64,000 nucleotides of DNA, taken from positions 1-64,000 of the forward strand of contig CAZBNJ010000001.1 in NCBI GenBank assembly GCA_964493515.1, in the 5' to 3' direction. The position numbers and the translations under genes were made by a program. Source of the stretch: CANRIN01 sp964493515 (GTDB lineage Bacteria > Bacillota > Clostridia > Oscillospirales > JAAYOS01). Below are positions 24,001-36,000 of this stretch, in pieces; the stretch's first letter is position 1; each line of letters starts with the position of its first letter. The notes beneath the pieces are model-generated. The model worked only from the letters and a program-made list of their open reading frames with translations, searched no databases and was not told the DNA's origin.

Positions 24001-27000
24001 CGAGTAGCGGCGGTTTATCGTGATGTTGACGACCTTCTGCGTCGTGTCATCCGACGAACGCACGCCGGGCACGAGAGTCAGTCTGTCGCCGCTCATCGCA
24101 AACGCTCTCTCGTAGAAGCCCACGCCGCCGACGATGCGGTTCAGCTCGTTCAGATAGCCCACCGTCGCCGACTCGTCCGCCGAGCGCAGGAACACCTTTA
24201 TCGACTCGGCGTCGCGGTCGACGGTTATCGAATAGTTGCCGTTTGCGTCGGGCCTCAGCGTCTGCTGGGTCTCGAGGCCGCGGTCGATTATGACCTCGGT
24301 GAGAGCGGTGTTCGCGCTCTGCTTTGCCACCTCGAGGGTGTAGGTCGTGTAGCCGGACGCCGAGTAGACGGTCACGGTGAACTTATCCTGTCCGTTCGCG
24401 CTGAGCGGGACATTCTTGAAGTCGTAGATGCGTGCGACGGTCGCGCCGCCGGCATCCTTGTTCTCGGATATGGTCGTGGCGGCGATGGTCTTGCCGTTCT
24501 GCGTGAGCAGTATGCTGTGTGTGCCGCGCTGGGTGGTCAGACGGATGTCGGTCGCGGTCGCGCCGCTCGCGACAAACTGCTTATACACGCCGAACTCGTT
24601 GAGCGACGTCACCTTGCCGCCGACCGCGACCTCGCCGAGGGTGTGGAGCGCCGCAGCGTCACGACGGACGGTTATGCTGGTGTTGGATACGGTGCCAAAT
24701 CCGTTGCCCGAGTAAGTGTAGATACGGATCGGGATGGTCACCGACGGACGGGTCGCGCTCAGGTTCAGCGTTATATCGCGCAGGTCGCTTGCAAAGACCG
24801 GATCGTTGCTGCCGATCTGGACCTTCGCGACCGCGCTGGTGGCGCTTATCTCAAGGCGTATCTTCTCCGCCGACGCGGGCACGGTGTAGTAGTAGTTCGC
24901 AGCCGACGCGAGCGTCACGCCGCCGACGCTGACCGACGCGATGTGCGCCGCCGCGCGGACGATGTACAGCGTGTACTTCTCCGCCTGACCCGCCGCGATG
25001 AGTGCCGCGAGCGCGTCCATATACTGCTTGCTGCCCGACTCGATGCCGCTGCCGCTTATCGCCTGCCAGTTCGCGTTGTCGCTGCGCTGAGCGTCCGCGC
25101 TGACGACGTAGAACTCAACGCGGGTCACGCCGGTGTTCAGCGCGCCGACGCCGCCGGTTCCGACCGCTATCTTCTGCGTGTCGCCGAACTCGAAGCCCTC
25201 GGTGACCGCCTCGCTGTAAACGACATACTGCTTCGAGTTGTTGCGCTCGAGCGTGAAGTACGCGTCGCTCGTCGAATTCCTCAGCGATGCGAAGTATGCC
25301 TGCTTGCCGTCGCCAAGGCTTATCAGCTCCGCGTGTGCGGCGGTCTCAGCCGAAGCGAGCGCGTCGCGCACGATTATTCCGCTGATGCCGGTGTCGGTAG
25401 CCGAGTAGTAGTCGAGGACTATCCTCAGCTCGGAGTAGTACTTCGCGTTCGCCTTGAAGGTCTCGATGCGCGAGTTGTAAGTCGTCTCGTCTATCTCGCC
25501 CGCGGCGTATGCCTCTTCGATCGCCTTCAGCTCTTCAACGCCGAACGCGCTCATTATCGTTGCGATGTAGACATTGCGTCCGATCTTCGGCACCGGCAGG
25601 TTCTCGAACACTCCGCCGCCGCGCTTGGAGTCGAGCGCCGCGTTCTCGGTGCTCTCCGAGTAGATGGTCACGACGTCGAGGTCGCTCTGCGGCGTGATGG
25701 TGACGCTCACCGGCTCGCGGGTGCGGACTTCCTTGTAGTACTCGCCCGCGACGTTGTAGTAGTAGGTCCAGCCGTTGGTTATGACCTGCTCCTCGAACTT
25801 CGCTACCGCGTCCGGATCGGTGCTGGTCGGATCAAAGAAGCCCTGCGGCGCGTACGAGTCGATATACACGCCCGAGCGCGACTCGGCAAACGAAGCCCTG
25901 TTGTCGCTCATCACCGACTCGTCTCCGCGGTGATAGATGCGCAGCGTGTACCACTGCTGACGCTCGAGCGACGAGCTCAGCACATAGAAGTTTATCGTAA
26001 GCGAGCTGCTCGTCCGCGCGAAGCTCGTGCGGTCGATGAACAGATAGCCCTCGCCCTCGCCGCTCGCGCTGTCGGTCAGCGCATGGCCGTTGGTCGCGTT
26101 GACCGGGATTATCGTGCTGTAACGGTTTGCAGCCTCGATGCGCGCGGTCAGGTTCTCAAGGCTCGTCGGGACAGCCACCTCGTACACCGTCGGGTTGTCC
26201 GGACGCTGATACGCCACATACTGCGTGTCGGTATCCGGCTTGCCGCCGACGAGCGGGTAGACGATTATGCCGCCGAGATCGGTGCTGTGAGTCGTGCGCG
26301 AGATGTTGATGTTGTAGGTCTTCTGCGCGTTCGGCGTGGCGACGAAGCCGTTCTCCTCGTGGAAGAACTTGGTGTCGCGCACAACGAACTTCACGTCGAC
26401 GCTCGAGCCTTCCTCGACGGTGTCGGGTATCTCGTACTCATAGCTGCCGCTCACGAACGGGTCGAAGCCCGCGTCGCCCGCGACCGACACGACCTTGACG
26501 ACCTGCTCGCCGGTGTAGCTCGGCGCTGCGTCGACCGTCTTGAAGCTTATCGGGAACTGGGTCTTTGCGATGTTGAAGCTGTACTCATCCTGGTCCTTCT
26601 GGATGACGCGTCCGCCGACCTCGACCTCGTACACGCCGAGGTGCGCCGAGCCGCGACCGACGTTCAGGTAGTAGACAGCCGTGGTGGTGCCGTCCTGCGC
26701 CGTGACCGACACGCGTATCGCGGTCGCGTTTGCGGGCAGGTTCACGCGCACGCCGCCGAAGTCCACCGTGCTCGAGGCATCGCGCATGGCGACCGCGCCG
26801 ACCGACTCGATGTAGCGAGCGGTCGAGCCGTGCGAATCGACATAGCTGATGTACCTGATCGACAGCGGCGACCATGCGGCGTTCTCATAGCTGTCCGCGG
26901 TGAACGCCGAGGTGTTCGCGGTGATGTAGTCGACGTGGTTTATCGTGGTGTAGTCGTTGAACGGCACGATGTCGAAGGTCGAGGTGCCGGTCTTGATGTC

Positions 27001-30000
27001 CGGAGCGACGGTGTAGTACGGATGCGCCGCGCTGCCGATGTTCTCGTCCTCTGCCTTCAGCGCCTTCGCGTCGACCATCTGCGCCTTCGAGCGGGTCAGG
27101 TACTCCTCGGTAAGTCCGCGCGCCGAGTCGGTACCGATGTCGGTCTCGCTCGACTTCGGCACTATGCGGATGATGTAGGTCGCCTTGGAGATGCCGTCCG
27201 CTGCGGTCACGATCGCCTCGTAGCGTCCGAGCGCCAGGCCCGAGAAGGTCGAGCCGGTCAGCGGCGCGTTTATCTCGCCGGAAACTCCGGTGACCGGGTT
27301 GTTATAGTAGTCGTTGAGCATACGCCAGGTCAGGCTCGCGCCGTCGGCGATCTGCATGTACGGATCAGCGGTGGTAGCGCCCGACGGGACGTACAGCGCC
27401 AGCGTGCGTCCGTTCTCACCCTCGACCTGCGCGTTCTTGTACGGGTCGTTTGCGGCGACGCGGCTGTCGTTGTTGACAACGCGCAGGCTCGTGTCGTTGG
27501 ACAGGCGCTGCAGCACAAGCTGATAGCCCCAGCTGGACAGGTTGGTGTTGTAGAAGATGTTGCCCGCCTGAGCCTTCGACTGGACGAACAGTTCAAGCTC
27601 CTTGTAGTCGTCGCCGAGCGGCAGGTTGGTGAGCGTGACGTTGAAGTTGTTCTTCGTCTCGCGCGCCGCGACAGCCGCCCAGAACGCGTTCCACTCGGCG
27701 GTCTGAGCCGCGTCAAGTCCGCTCGGAGCGGTCGAGGGCAGCGCCGCTATCGACGCGTAGCTCTCGTCCGAACGTCCGACACGGTTGGCGGTATCCAGCT
27801 CGAGTATGTCGAGACCAATCTGCGAGTACGGATTCTCCGAGCCGGTGGAGGCGGAGATTATCGCTGTCGTCGTGTCGATGCCTATCGGCGCGGTAAAGAC
27901 GGTGCCCTCCGCGTTCGGCGTGGCCTCGACATACTTGGTCTCGCCGTCCTGCTCGTACTGCACCCAGATGCGGATGCTCGTATCGCTGCTCATCTCCTCG
28001 ACCTCGAACAGGTAGTCCTTGTACAGGTCGCTCATGCCCGCCTCGCTCGAACGCACGCGGAAGACGAAGGTGCTCTTCTTGACGCTCGCGCTGTCGAGGT
28101 TGATGACGAACGGCGTCGTCGAGTTGTACACCGCCTGCGTCGCGGTCTTGGAAGCCGCAGCGCCCGGGTACACGGTCGCGCGGTCGCTCATCAGTATCTC
28201 GAGCACCACTCCGCTCGTCGCGCGGGTGCGCACGGTCAGGTACGCGTTGTGCGCGTCGGAGTAGTCGAACACATGGAATCCGTCATCGGTCACCTCGACC
28301 TGCGGATCGCTCTGCTCCCAGCTGGAGAACGCCATGCCGGTTATCTCTCTTGTGCGGGTGTAGACGCCGCTTATGTCGAAGTTCATCTCCGCCGGGGTCA
28401 CCCAGACGGTGTAGGTCGTGGTGTGCTTGGTGTACTCGGCCTCAACGGCGTTACGCTCGGCGGCTATGAGCAGCGCGTCGTAGCTGGCTGCGGTGCGTAT
28501 CGCGTTCGCGACAGCCGCGTCCTCGGTGCTCGCCGACGCGACATACGCCGCAAACGCCGTGTCGTTCATGCCCGCTATCTCGCCGCGGACACGGTCGTAA
28601 CGGTTGCGTACCTCGGTCGCGACAGCCTCACCGCGCAGCTTGCCGAACGCGCTCAGTCCGGTCAGGGTGAACGCGTAGGTCTCCGGCTCATAGTTGCTGC
28701 CGTTGCTGTTCTTCAGGCGCATACCGCTCTCGTCGGTGAAGTTTATCGCGCCGAAGCTCACGTTGCCGTCGGTGGTCGGAGTGTAATCGCTCTCGCCCGG
28801 CGTGCGCAGCGACGCGGTCTTGGACGCGAGCGTCGCCTCCATGTACGCGCTGAGCGGTATCGACACGTCGGTCTGACGCGGGATGTAGGTCTGCCACTTG
28901 GTGCCGTTGTCCTTCAGCACCGCAGTGTGCGCGTAGTTCTCCGACGGATTTGCAACGAGCTTTGTCATCGTGGAGTCTATCGACACCGGCTCGAGCTTCA
29001 GCTCATAGTCGATGCGCACCAGCTCGTCGTTCGCGCCCTTGACGTACAGGTAGACCGCAAGCGGCTTGTCGGTCGCAGGCATCGTGCTGTACGCCTTGGT
29101 CCACGCGCCGGTGGTCTTGTTCTGCGTGTAGCCGAGCGCGGCGAGCCTCGTCGCGGTCGGAGCCGCGATGAGCGTCGCGTCGGTCTCGCCGATGAGGATG
29201 TACTCGACCGACGGCGCGGTCGGCGTGACGGTCAGCTCGAGCTTCTCGCCGTTCGCCTCGGGCAGCTTGATGTTGTACGCGCCCTTGAGCGTGCTCGCGC
29301 TCGGATTGACCTTCGTCGCGTAGTCGGTGATGTGATCGGTGTTCACGCCGCCGTTGTACTTCCAGTCGTACTCGCCCTTTATCGACTCTATCTCGATGGA
29401 GGTCGCGTCGTAGCGCATGAACACCAGGGCGTAGGCTATCGAGCCGTTCTCCGCCATGATGTAGACCGGAACGTAGATGCCGTCCTCCAGCGCCGCGACG
29501 AGCTTGCGGCTGTCCTCGGTCTCGCCGCTGAGGTCGAACACCGGCGTCTGATACGCGGTGCGGGTTGCGGCTGCCCAGGTCTCGGCGGTCGGATAGCGCG
29601 AGCTGTCCATGACCGAGCTTGTGACCGCGCTGTCAAGCGACGTGTAGGCAAACCAGCTTCCGAGCACGACCTTCGCGTAGTCGTTTACCGTGTCGACGCG
29701 CAGCGCGCGCTGAGTCTCGTTGCGCGAGACTATCGAGCGGTAGACGTCGAGCTTTGCGACCTGCTTCTCCTCCTTGACAAGCGGAGTCGCGGTGTCGGCG
29801 ACGTTCGGCGTGCGTACCTTTATCGAGGTATCGCCCGACTGCGCGACGACATTCAGCTTGAAGTAGCCGACCTCGCCCGCCTCGTCAACAACGCGGATGT
29901 AGACCCAGCCGTAATCAAGCAGCGTCTCGCCTATGCGGATATTGTTGTCTTCGTCGTAGACATTGTTGCCCAACTCATCGGTCACCGGCAGCGTCGAGTC

Positions 30001-33000
30001 GGCGACGTTCAGGTTGGTGCTCAGCTGCCAGACGATGTTCTTGCTGCGCAGCTGTACCGCGTCGCCGGTTCCGCGCGTGTAGTACTGCGAATCGGTCGGC
30101 ACCTTCATAGTGGCGGTGCTCGTCATCAGCTCCGCCTCCGCGTAGATGTCTATCGTCGGATTGCGCACCAGGTCGGGCGAGACCGCGACATAGTAGTGGC
30201 TGAACTTGCCGTTCGCGTCGTAGATCTCGTAGACGGTGTACTCGTTTACCGTGTCGTCGATTATCGCGCCGTCGGTGTCGCGGGTCGGGTTGTACTTCGA
30301 CCAGACGCGCAGCGCCGCCAGCTTGGTGCCCGCCTTCGCATACTCAATGGTCAGGTCGTAGCGGATGGCTGCGGTCGAAACGAGGTTGTTGCCCTCGTCG
30401 TCCTTGCCGTAGACAAGATCTATCTTCGACTCGACGACGACCTCGGTCGAGTTCACCGTCTCGCTCTTCGGCGTGAGCGGTATCGTCAGGTCGACGTAGG
30501 TCTGACCGTTCGCGGTGACAGCCTTGGTGTAGTTCGCCACGTTACCGTCCGCGCCGACGATGCCGACCAGAGCCTCGGCGGTCTTGGTGTACAGACGCAC
30601 GACCGCGCGCGGGGTCTCACCGGTCCTGAAGCTGTACAGCATACGGATGGTGTAGTGGCCCTCGAACGGGTTGGTGTCGTCGTACTGCTCATAGGTGTAC
30701 CAGACCGAGTCGTACTGCGGCCTGCCGTTTGCGTCGAGCACCGGGCTGCCGCTGTCGTCGGTCCTGAGCACCTCTATCTCGCGCTGGAGCGTGTTGGTGT
30801 TGGTGTCGCGGTCGTTGAGCGCCGCCTCGGTTATCTCGGGCGTTATCTTCTCGATGCGCACCTCGGGCACTCCCCAAGCGTAGAACATATTCTTGGTGGA
30901 TATCGTGCCGTCCGCGTCCTTGCTCTCGTACTTCACCGGCGTGTGGTAGTTCTCCGGCGCGATGAGCACGAAGAAGCTGGTGTTCTGGCTCTCAGTGTCG
31001 AGCTTCAGCGACGAGTTGTTGTAGTTCGCGCCGGTCAGGCTCACCGTGCCGTCCGCGTCGATGGTGTAGTACAGCTCTGTTCCGAATCCGTAGAGCGGAT
31101 CGGCGGTCGTTCCGAGCCAGCTTATGTCCTCGTTGTCCCCACGCAGAGCGGTCACCTTAGCGATGTACTCCGCCTCCGCCGCGCGGGCGTCGGCGAGCGT
31201 CGCGTAGACGCCGACTATCTTGGCGTTCGGGTCGAGCGTCGAGACAAACAGCTGCTTTGCCTCGGTGGTGTTCATGTTGTTTATGCGCACCGAGTAGTAG
31301 CCGCCCACGTTCACCGTGTTGTTGTACTCAGCCGGCAGCTTGTAGTCGTATTCGGTCGGGTCGGTGCCCGGGACCTCAAAGGTGCCGTCCACGCCGACTA
31401 TCGGCTTCTGCTCGTCGTCGAAGTACACGTCCACGCCGTCGATGCGCGCGTCCGCGTCCTCACGGTAGATACGGACATACTCGTTATACACCCTCGTCGT
31501 GGTCGTGCCGGACGAGTCGGTGACCGTCGAGCTGACCTGGAACGGGATGTCGACATAGCTGTATGTCGCGGTGTGACGGAAGTAGTAGACCGAGCTGTCG
31601 TTGGTCGGCGGGTCGCCCGCGCCGGTCCAGTTGCGCAGCGTGAACTGTGCGGTCTGCTGACCCTGCTCGGCGACGTGTCCGCCGATGCTGACCATGCTCT
31701 TGCCGTCCGGCGCGATGACCGTGACGGTCACGTCCTCGGCGTCCGCCGCAACGGTGCCGATGTAGCGGTAGCGGGTGGAGGTCGAGTTGGTCGTCTCGTC
31801 GTTGACGTAGGTCTTGTCGAGCGGATTCTCGTAGTCCGCGTTCAGGTAGACGAAGTAGTCGAGGTCTATCGGCAGCACCTTGACGCTGTACTCCTTCTCG
31901 ACATAGGTCGTGAAGCTCTCGTCGGTATACACGCGCACCCAGACGCTGAAGCTGTCCTCTCCCGCGCCCGCGTAGATGTTGTAATTGGTGCGGGTCGCCG
32001 AGCCAAGGAACTCGTTTGCCGAAGCGGCGTTGTTCATCGTACCTCTGTAACGGACATATCCAAGCTCGCCGAGCGTCGCCGCAGCGGTTATCTCCGCTAT
32101 TCTGCCCGCCATGTCGTACATCTCCTTGTTTACGACAAGCAGCAGCTGCGAGTTGTCGCTTCCCGGCAGACGCGCCGCGCGGAACTCGGTGTAGGTCGGG
32201 TTGCCGTTCGAGTCGAGCACCGCGGTCTTGTTGCCGTCCTCGTCCAGCTCGTAGTTCTGGATCTTCGCGGTCAGGCTGAGCAGTCCGGTCGCGTAGTCCT
32301 TGGTGAACAGGTCGAGCGTGTAGCTGCTCGCGGTCACGCGCGTCTCGCCGTCGCCGACTATCGTGCGGTCGTTTATCGCGAGCGGGATGTCGCGGATGAA
32401 GTTCGCGCCAGCGGCGAGGGTGCGCGGCTGCTCGTCGAAGTAGGTGCGGTGGACAGCCGAGTTCGTCTCGATGACGCCCTCCTCCGCGTCCTCAACTATC
32501 GTCTCAAGCTCGGCGACATACGCGGTTATCATCGTCTCCGCGTCGTTGACGTTTGCGGTCCTTGCCGCGATGTAGACGTTCGCCGCCGAGGTAACGCTGC
32601 CGGTCGCGCCGACGAGCTTCTCAAGCTCGGTGTACGCAGTGCGGTCGATGAGCGCGCCGATCACCGCTGCATCCAGCGCGTCAACGGCGTTCTTGACCTC
32701 GCCAAGCGCGGTGGCGACGGCGGTCATGTTCTCTGCGGTAAGCGTCTCGTTCGGCTTGCCCGAAGCGTAGAGGTTGTCGGTAACGACGTCCTTCAGCGTC
32801 TTTGCCGCTGCGGCAAGCGCGTTTGCCGCGTCCTTGTGCGTCTTGCCGTAGCTCACGGCGAGCGCATCCACCGCGGCGATGGCGTCTGCCACGTTCGCCG
32901 AGGTCAGCGTCTCGGAATAGTCGGCGTAGCGCTCGGACGCGATGTGCTTGAGCGCGTCCTCCTTGGCAGCGCCGAGCTTTCCGCTCGCGGTGACTATTGC

Positions 33001-36000
33001 GGATGCGATGTTGTTCTGCGTTATGTCGACGCCAATAAGCACGCCATACTTCGCAAACGTGCCGCGCACTCCGTCGGCGTACGCTATACGCATATCATAG
33101 TAGTTCTGAACGTCGGTCACGAGCGCGTTCCAGGTCGTGTTGGCGCTGCTCTCCAGCTTCGTGACAAGCGCCTCGGTGCTCAATACCAGCTCCTTGCGCG
33201 CGGCGTCGTAGGCCTCTGCCGTCAGACCCTTCGGCTCGTAGCTCGCGAAGTTGCTGAACTTGACCCACTCGTCATGCGCGACGCTGTCCGTAGCGTCGAT
33301 CATGGCGGCGTGCGCCTTGCCCGCGAGCTTATCCCATGCGTTCGTAATAGCGCGGTTGGTGTACTCGTTCAGGTACATATCCTGCGCCGTGTTAAGCTCG
33401 GCGACCATGTCCTTCGCGTAGTTCAGCGCGTCCAGCTTCGCCTGCGCCGCCTTCAGGTCGCGGCGAGCGTCGCTGAGCGTATCGCCCACGCGCTTTGCGG
33501 CGGTGATGTGGTCGGAGTTGACCGCAACGCCGTCCACCGTGACGGTGGCGCTCTGTGCCGCCGCCGCAGCGTAGATGTAGTACTGGGTCGCCGATGCCTC
33601 GTTGGTCGGCGGGATGATGCGGTAGTAGCGCGTGGCGGCCGCCCTTGTCGACGCCTCGCGCGTGCCGGCGACGTCCGCCGACAGCAGGCTTGCGGACAGG
33701 CTCTCGCCGAGCAGGACGGTCTCCTGCTCCTCGCTGCTCTCATCTGTGCCGATTATCATTGCCGCGACCTCGTCCGCGCCGAACATCGCCACGAGCGACG
33801 CGACCGTCTCCGCCGACGTCTCAAGCGCGCTGAACGTCACGACCTCGCTCTCGACAGACAGCGTGCTCGCGCTCGTCGTCTCGGTCTCGGTCGAAGTCCT
33901 GCGGTCGAGCGTGGTGTCAGCGGTGCCCGACGGCGTGTGCGTCCTGTCGGTCGGATAGCGCGCAGCCTCCCAAGCCACGGTCTCGCCGTCGATGACGGTG
34001 TTCTGCGGCATGGCGTGCGCGGTGTCTCGGTCAATGCCGACGTATATCGACTCTATGTCGGTGTTGTCCGGGCGCGCCACGATGACGAGCTTCTCCCAGG
34101 CGTCCGAGCCTTCCTCGTCGACGTAGCGGATGTAGACCTCTTCAAACGCGCTTACCGGCACGTTCTCGAAGCGGTAGTAGGTGAGCGTATCGTTGTTCTC
34201 GTTTATCTTGTCCGGAGCTATGACCAGCTGCTCGGTGCCGCCGTCGGCGTTGCCGTCAGCGTCATAGGTCGCGATCTCGAGCGTGCCGACATACGCGCCG
34301 AAGCGTGCGTTCTCATCGGCGTAAGCGTCCGCGTAGTCATCCGCCTTCGAGCGCGCGATGTTCCTTGTCAGGTCGCTCTCGGCGGTGTCTATCGAATCGG
34401 CGCGGACGAGCGAGTATCCGGTAATTTCGCCGTCTGCGTTGCGCGTCGGCATCCACAGCTCGACGGTGTCGGTGTTGTAGTAGAGCACCACACGCAGCGT
34501 CGTGCTTTCGGTGCCGTTCGGCAGATACACGATGTGCGCGTTGCCGAGCGACTTCGAGAGATCCTTGACACGATCCGCCTCGTCCTTTGCGTCGTTTGCG
34601 GTCTTGACCTCGCTCGACAGCAGCGACGGGATGTTGTTCAGCGTCATGACAGCCTGCGCCGCCGTGTCGCCCGTGTTGGTCACATACTGATACTCCTCCG
34701 GCTGCATGTAGCCGCCCGCGACCAGATCAACGCTGCCGTTGCCGCCTATGCGGCTGTCGTCGGTGGTCTTGCCGTCGGCGAATATCTTCTGGCTGCGCAG
34801 CGCGCCGCGGTCAACGACCTCGACCCATGCGCTTACCGAAGTGCCGGTGCCCGGATCGGTCGCGAATATCTGCGCAAGGCCGGTCGCGAGACCCGCGTTG
34901 AGCACCTTCGCGTCCGCGCGGTCCTCGAACGGATCGAGCGATATCTGGGTCTTGCTGAACTTCGGACTGTCGCTGTCGCCCTGGACGGTGGTCCAGGTGT
35001 ACTCGGGTATCGGCGCGTTCTGCTCGTTTGCAACGTAGAACTTGCCGATCTTAGCCTCGACGTTCTGCTTGGTGCCGGTCGGCAGCTTGATGTCCGACGG
35101 ACGCATCCACTGCTCGTCGCCGAGCACCTGACGCGGTATCGTCGTGTTGTTCACGCCCTGCTGCGCGGTTCCGGTAACGGCAAGTGTGCCGTTGCCCAGC
35201 TGACCGTCGTTGTTGAAGCCGTAGGCGTAGAGCAGACCGAAGAAGTCGTTGTCCGGCAGCTCCTTCAGCTCCTCAGTCTCCTTGCCGTCCTCGTCCTTGA
35301 CCTTCGGCCAGTCGGCGGTCGGCGCGGTGTAGGTCTCCTGCTCGGTCGGCAGGACAGCCGCGATGGTGCTGTACGCGCCGCCGGTCGCGACGGTCTGCGC
35401 CACGAGCGGTTCGTCGGTGACATGCCATCTATACTCGGTGGAGCCCTCAGCCAGCGGCCTCAGCTCGTAGGCGAACAGCTGCGTCGGCGTCGGGACGGCC
35501 TGCTTGAGGTTCTCGTCGGTCGGGACGATGCCGATGCCCAGACGTCCGTCGTGTCCGTCACCCCACGTCCACACATAGTCGTTGGAGTCGAGCACGACCG
35601 AGTGCAGGTTGGTGGAGGACATGAGCACCGCGTACTTCTGCTCGGCAAGCTCATCGCCCTGAGCGCGGCGCACGTTGTGTATCGTGCGGTCGCCGTCGGT
35701 CTCGGTCTCGAGCACGCCGCCAAAGCCCACAACATACTGCGGGCTCTTGAGCGTGAGCGATCCGCTTTCGCCAGCCTCGAGCGGCGCGGTGACAAATCCG
35801 CGGCCGAGCTCGCCCTGCTGGTTGTCGCCCCAAGCGATGAGCGTGCCGTCGTTGAGCATCGCGAGAGTGAACTCGTCGGTGTTCTGGACCTTGATTATCT
35901 GCTGCTGCTCGCTGAGGTCGATATACGCCATATTCAGCTTGACGATGCCAGGAGCGGTGTGCAGCTGCTGGCCGGAATAGGTGCTGAGCTCGCCCTTCAT

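Larger units (their letters stand above)
24300..32429 (-). repeat. Cadherin-like beta-sandwich array, block A
   Basis: About 2,700 residues of beta-sandwich domains in tandem, each roughly 90-130 residues. Recurrent domain ends include IVTAADGISKATYIIRIV (27.22-27.17 kb), VSVTAQDGTTTAVYYLNVGR (26.71-26.65 kb) and VTVYSASGYTTYTLEVAK (24.39-24.33 kb). The V-T-A-x-DG-x-x-x-x-x-Y-x-L-x-V signature is that of the cadherin-like beta-sandwich family of secreted bacterial proteins (PF12733-like). Copies are very diverged from each other. Several carry helical insertions, annotated separately. Confidence 0.75.
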
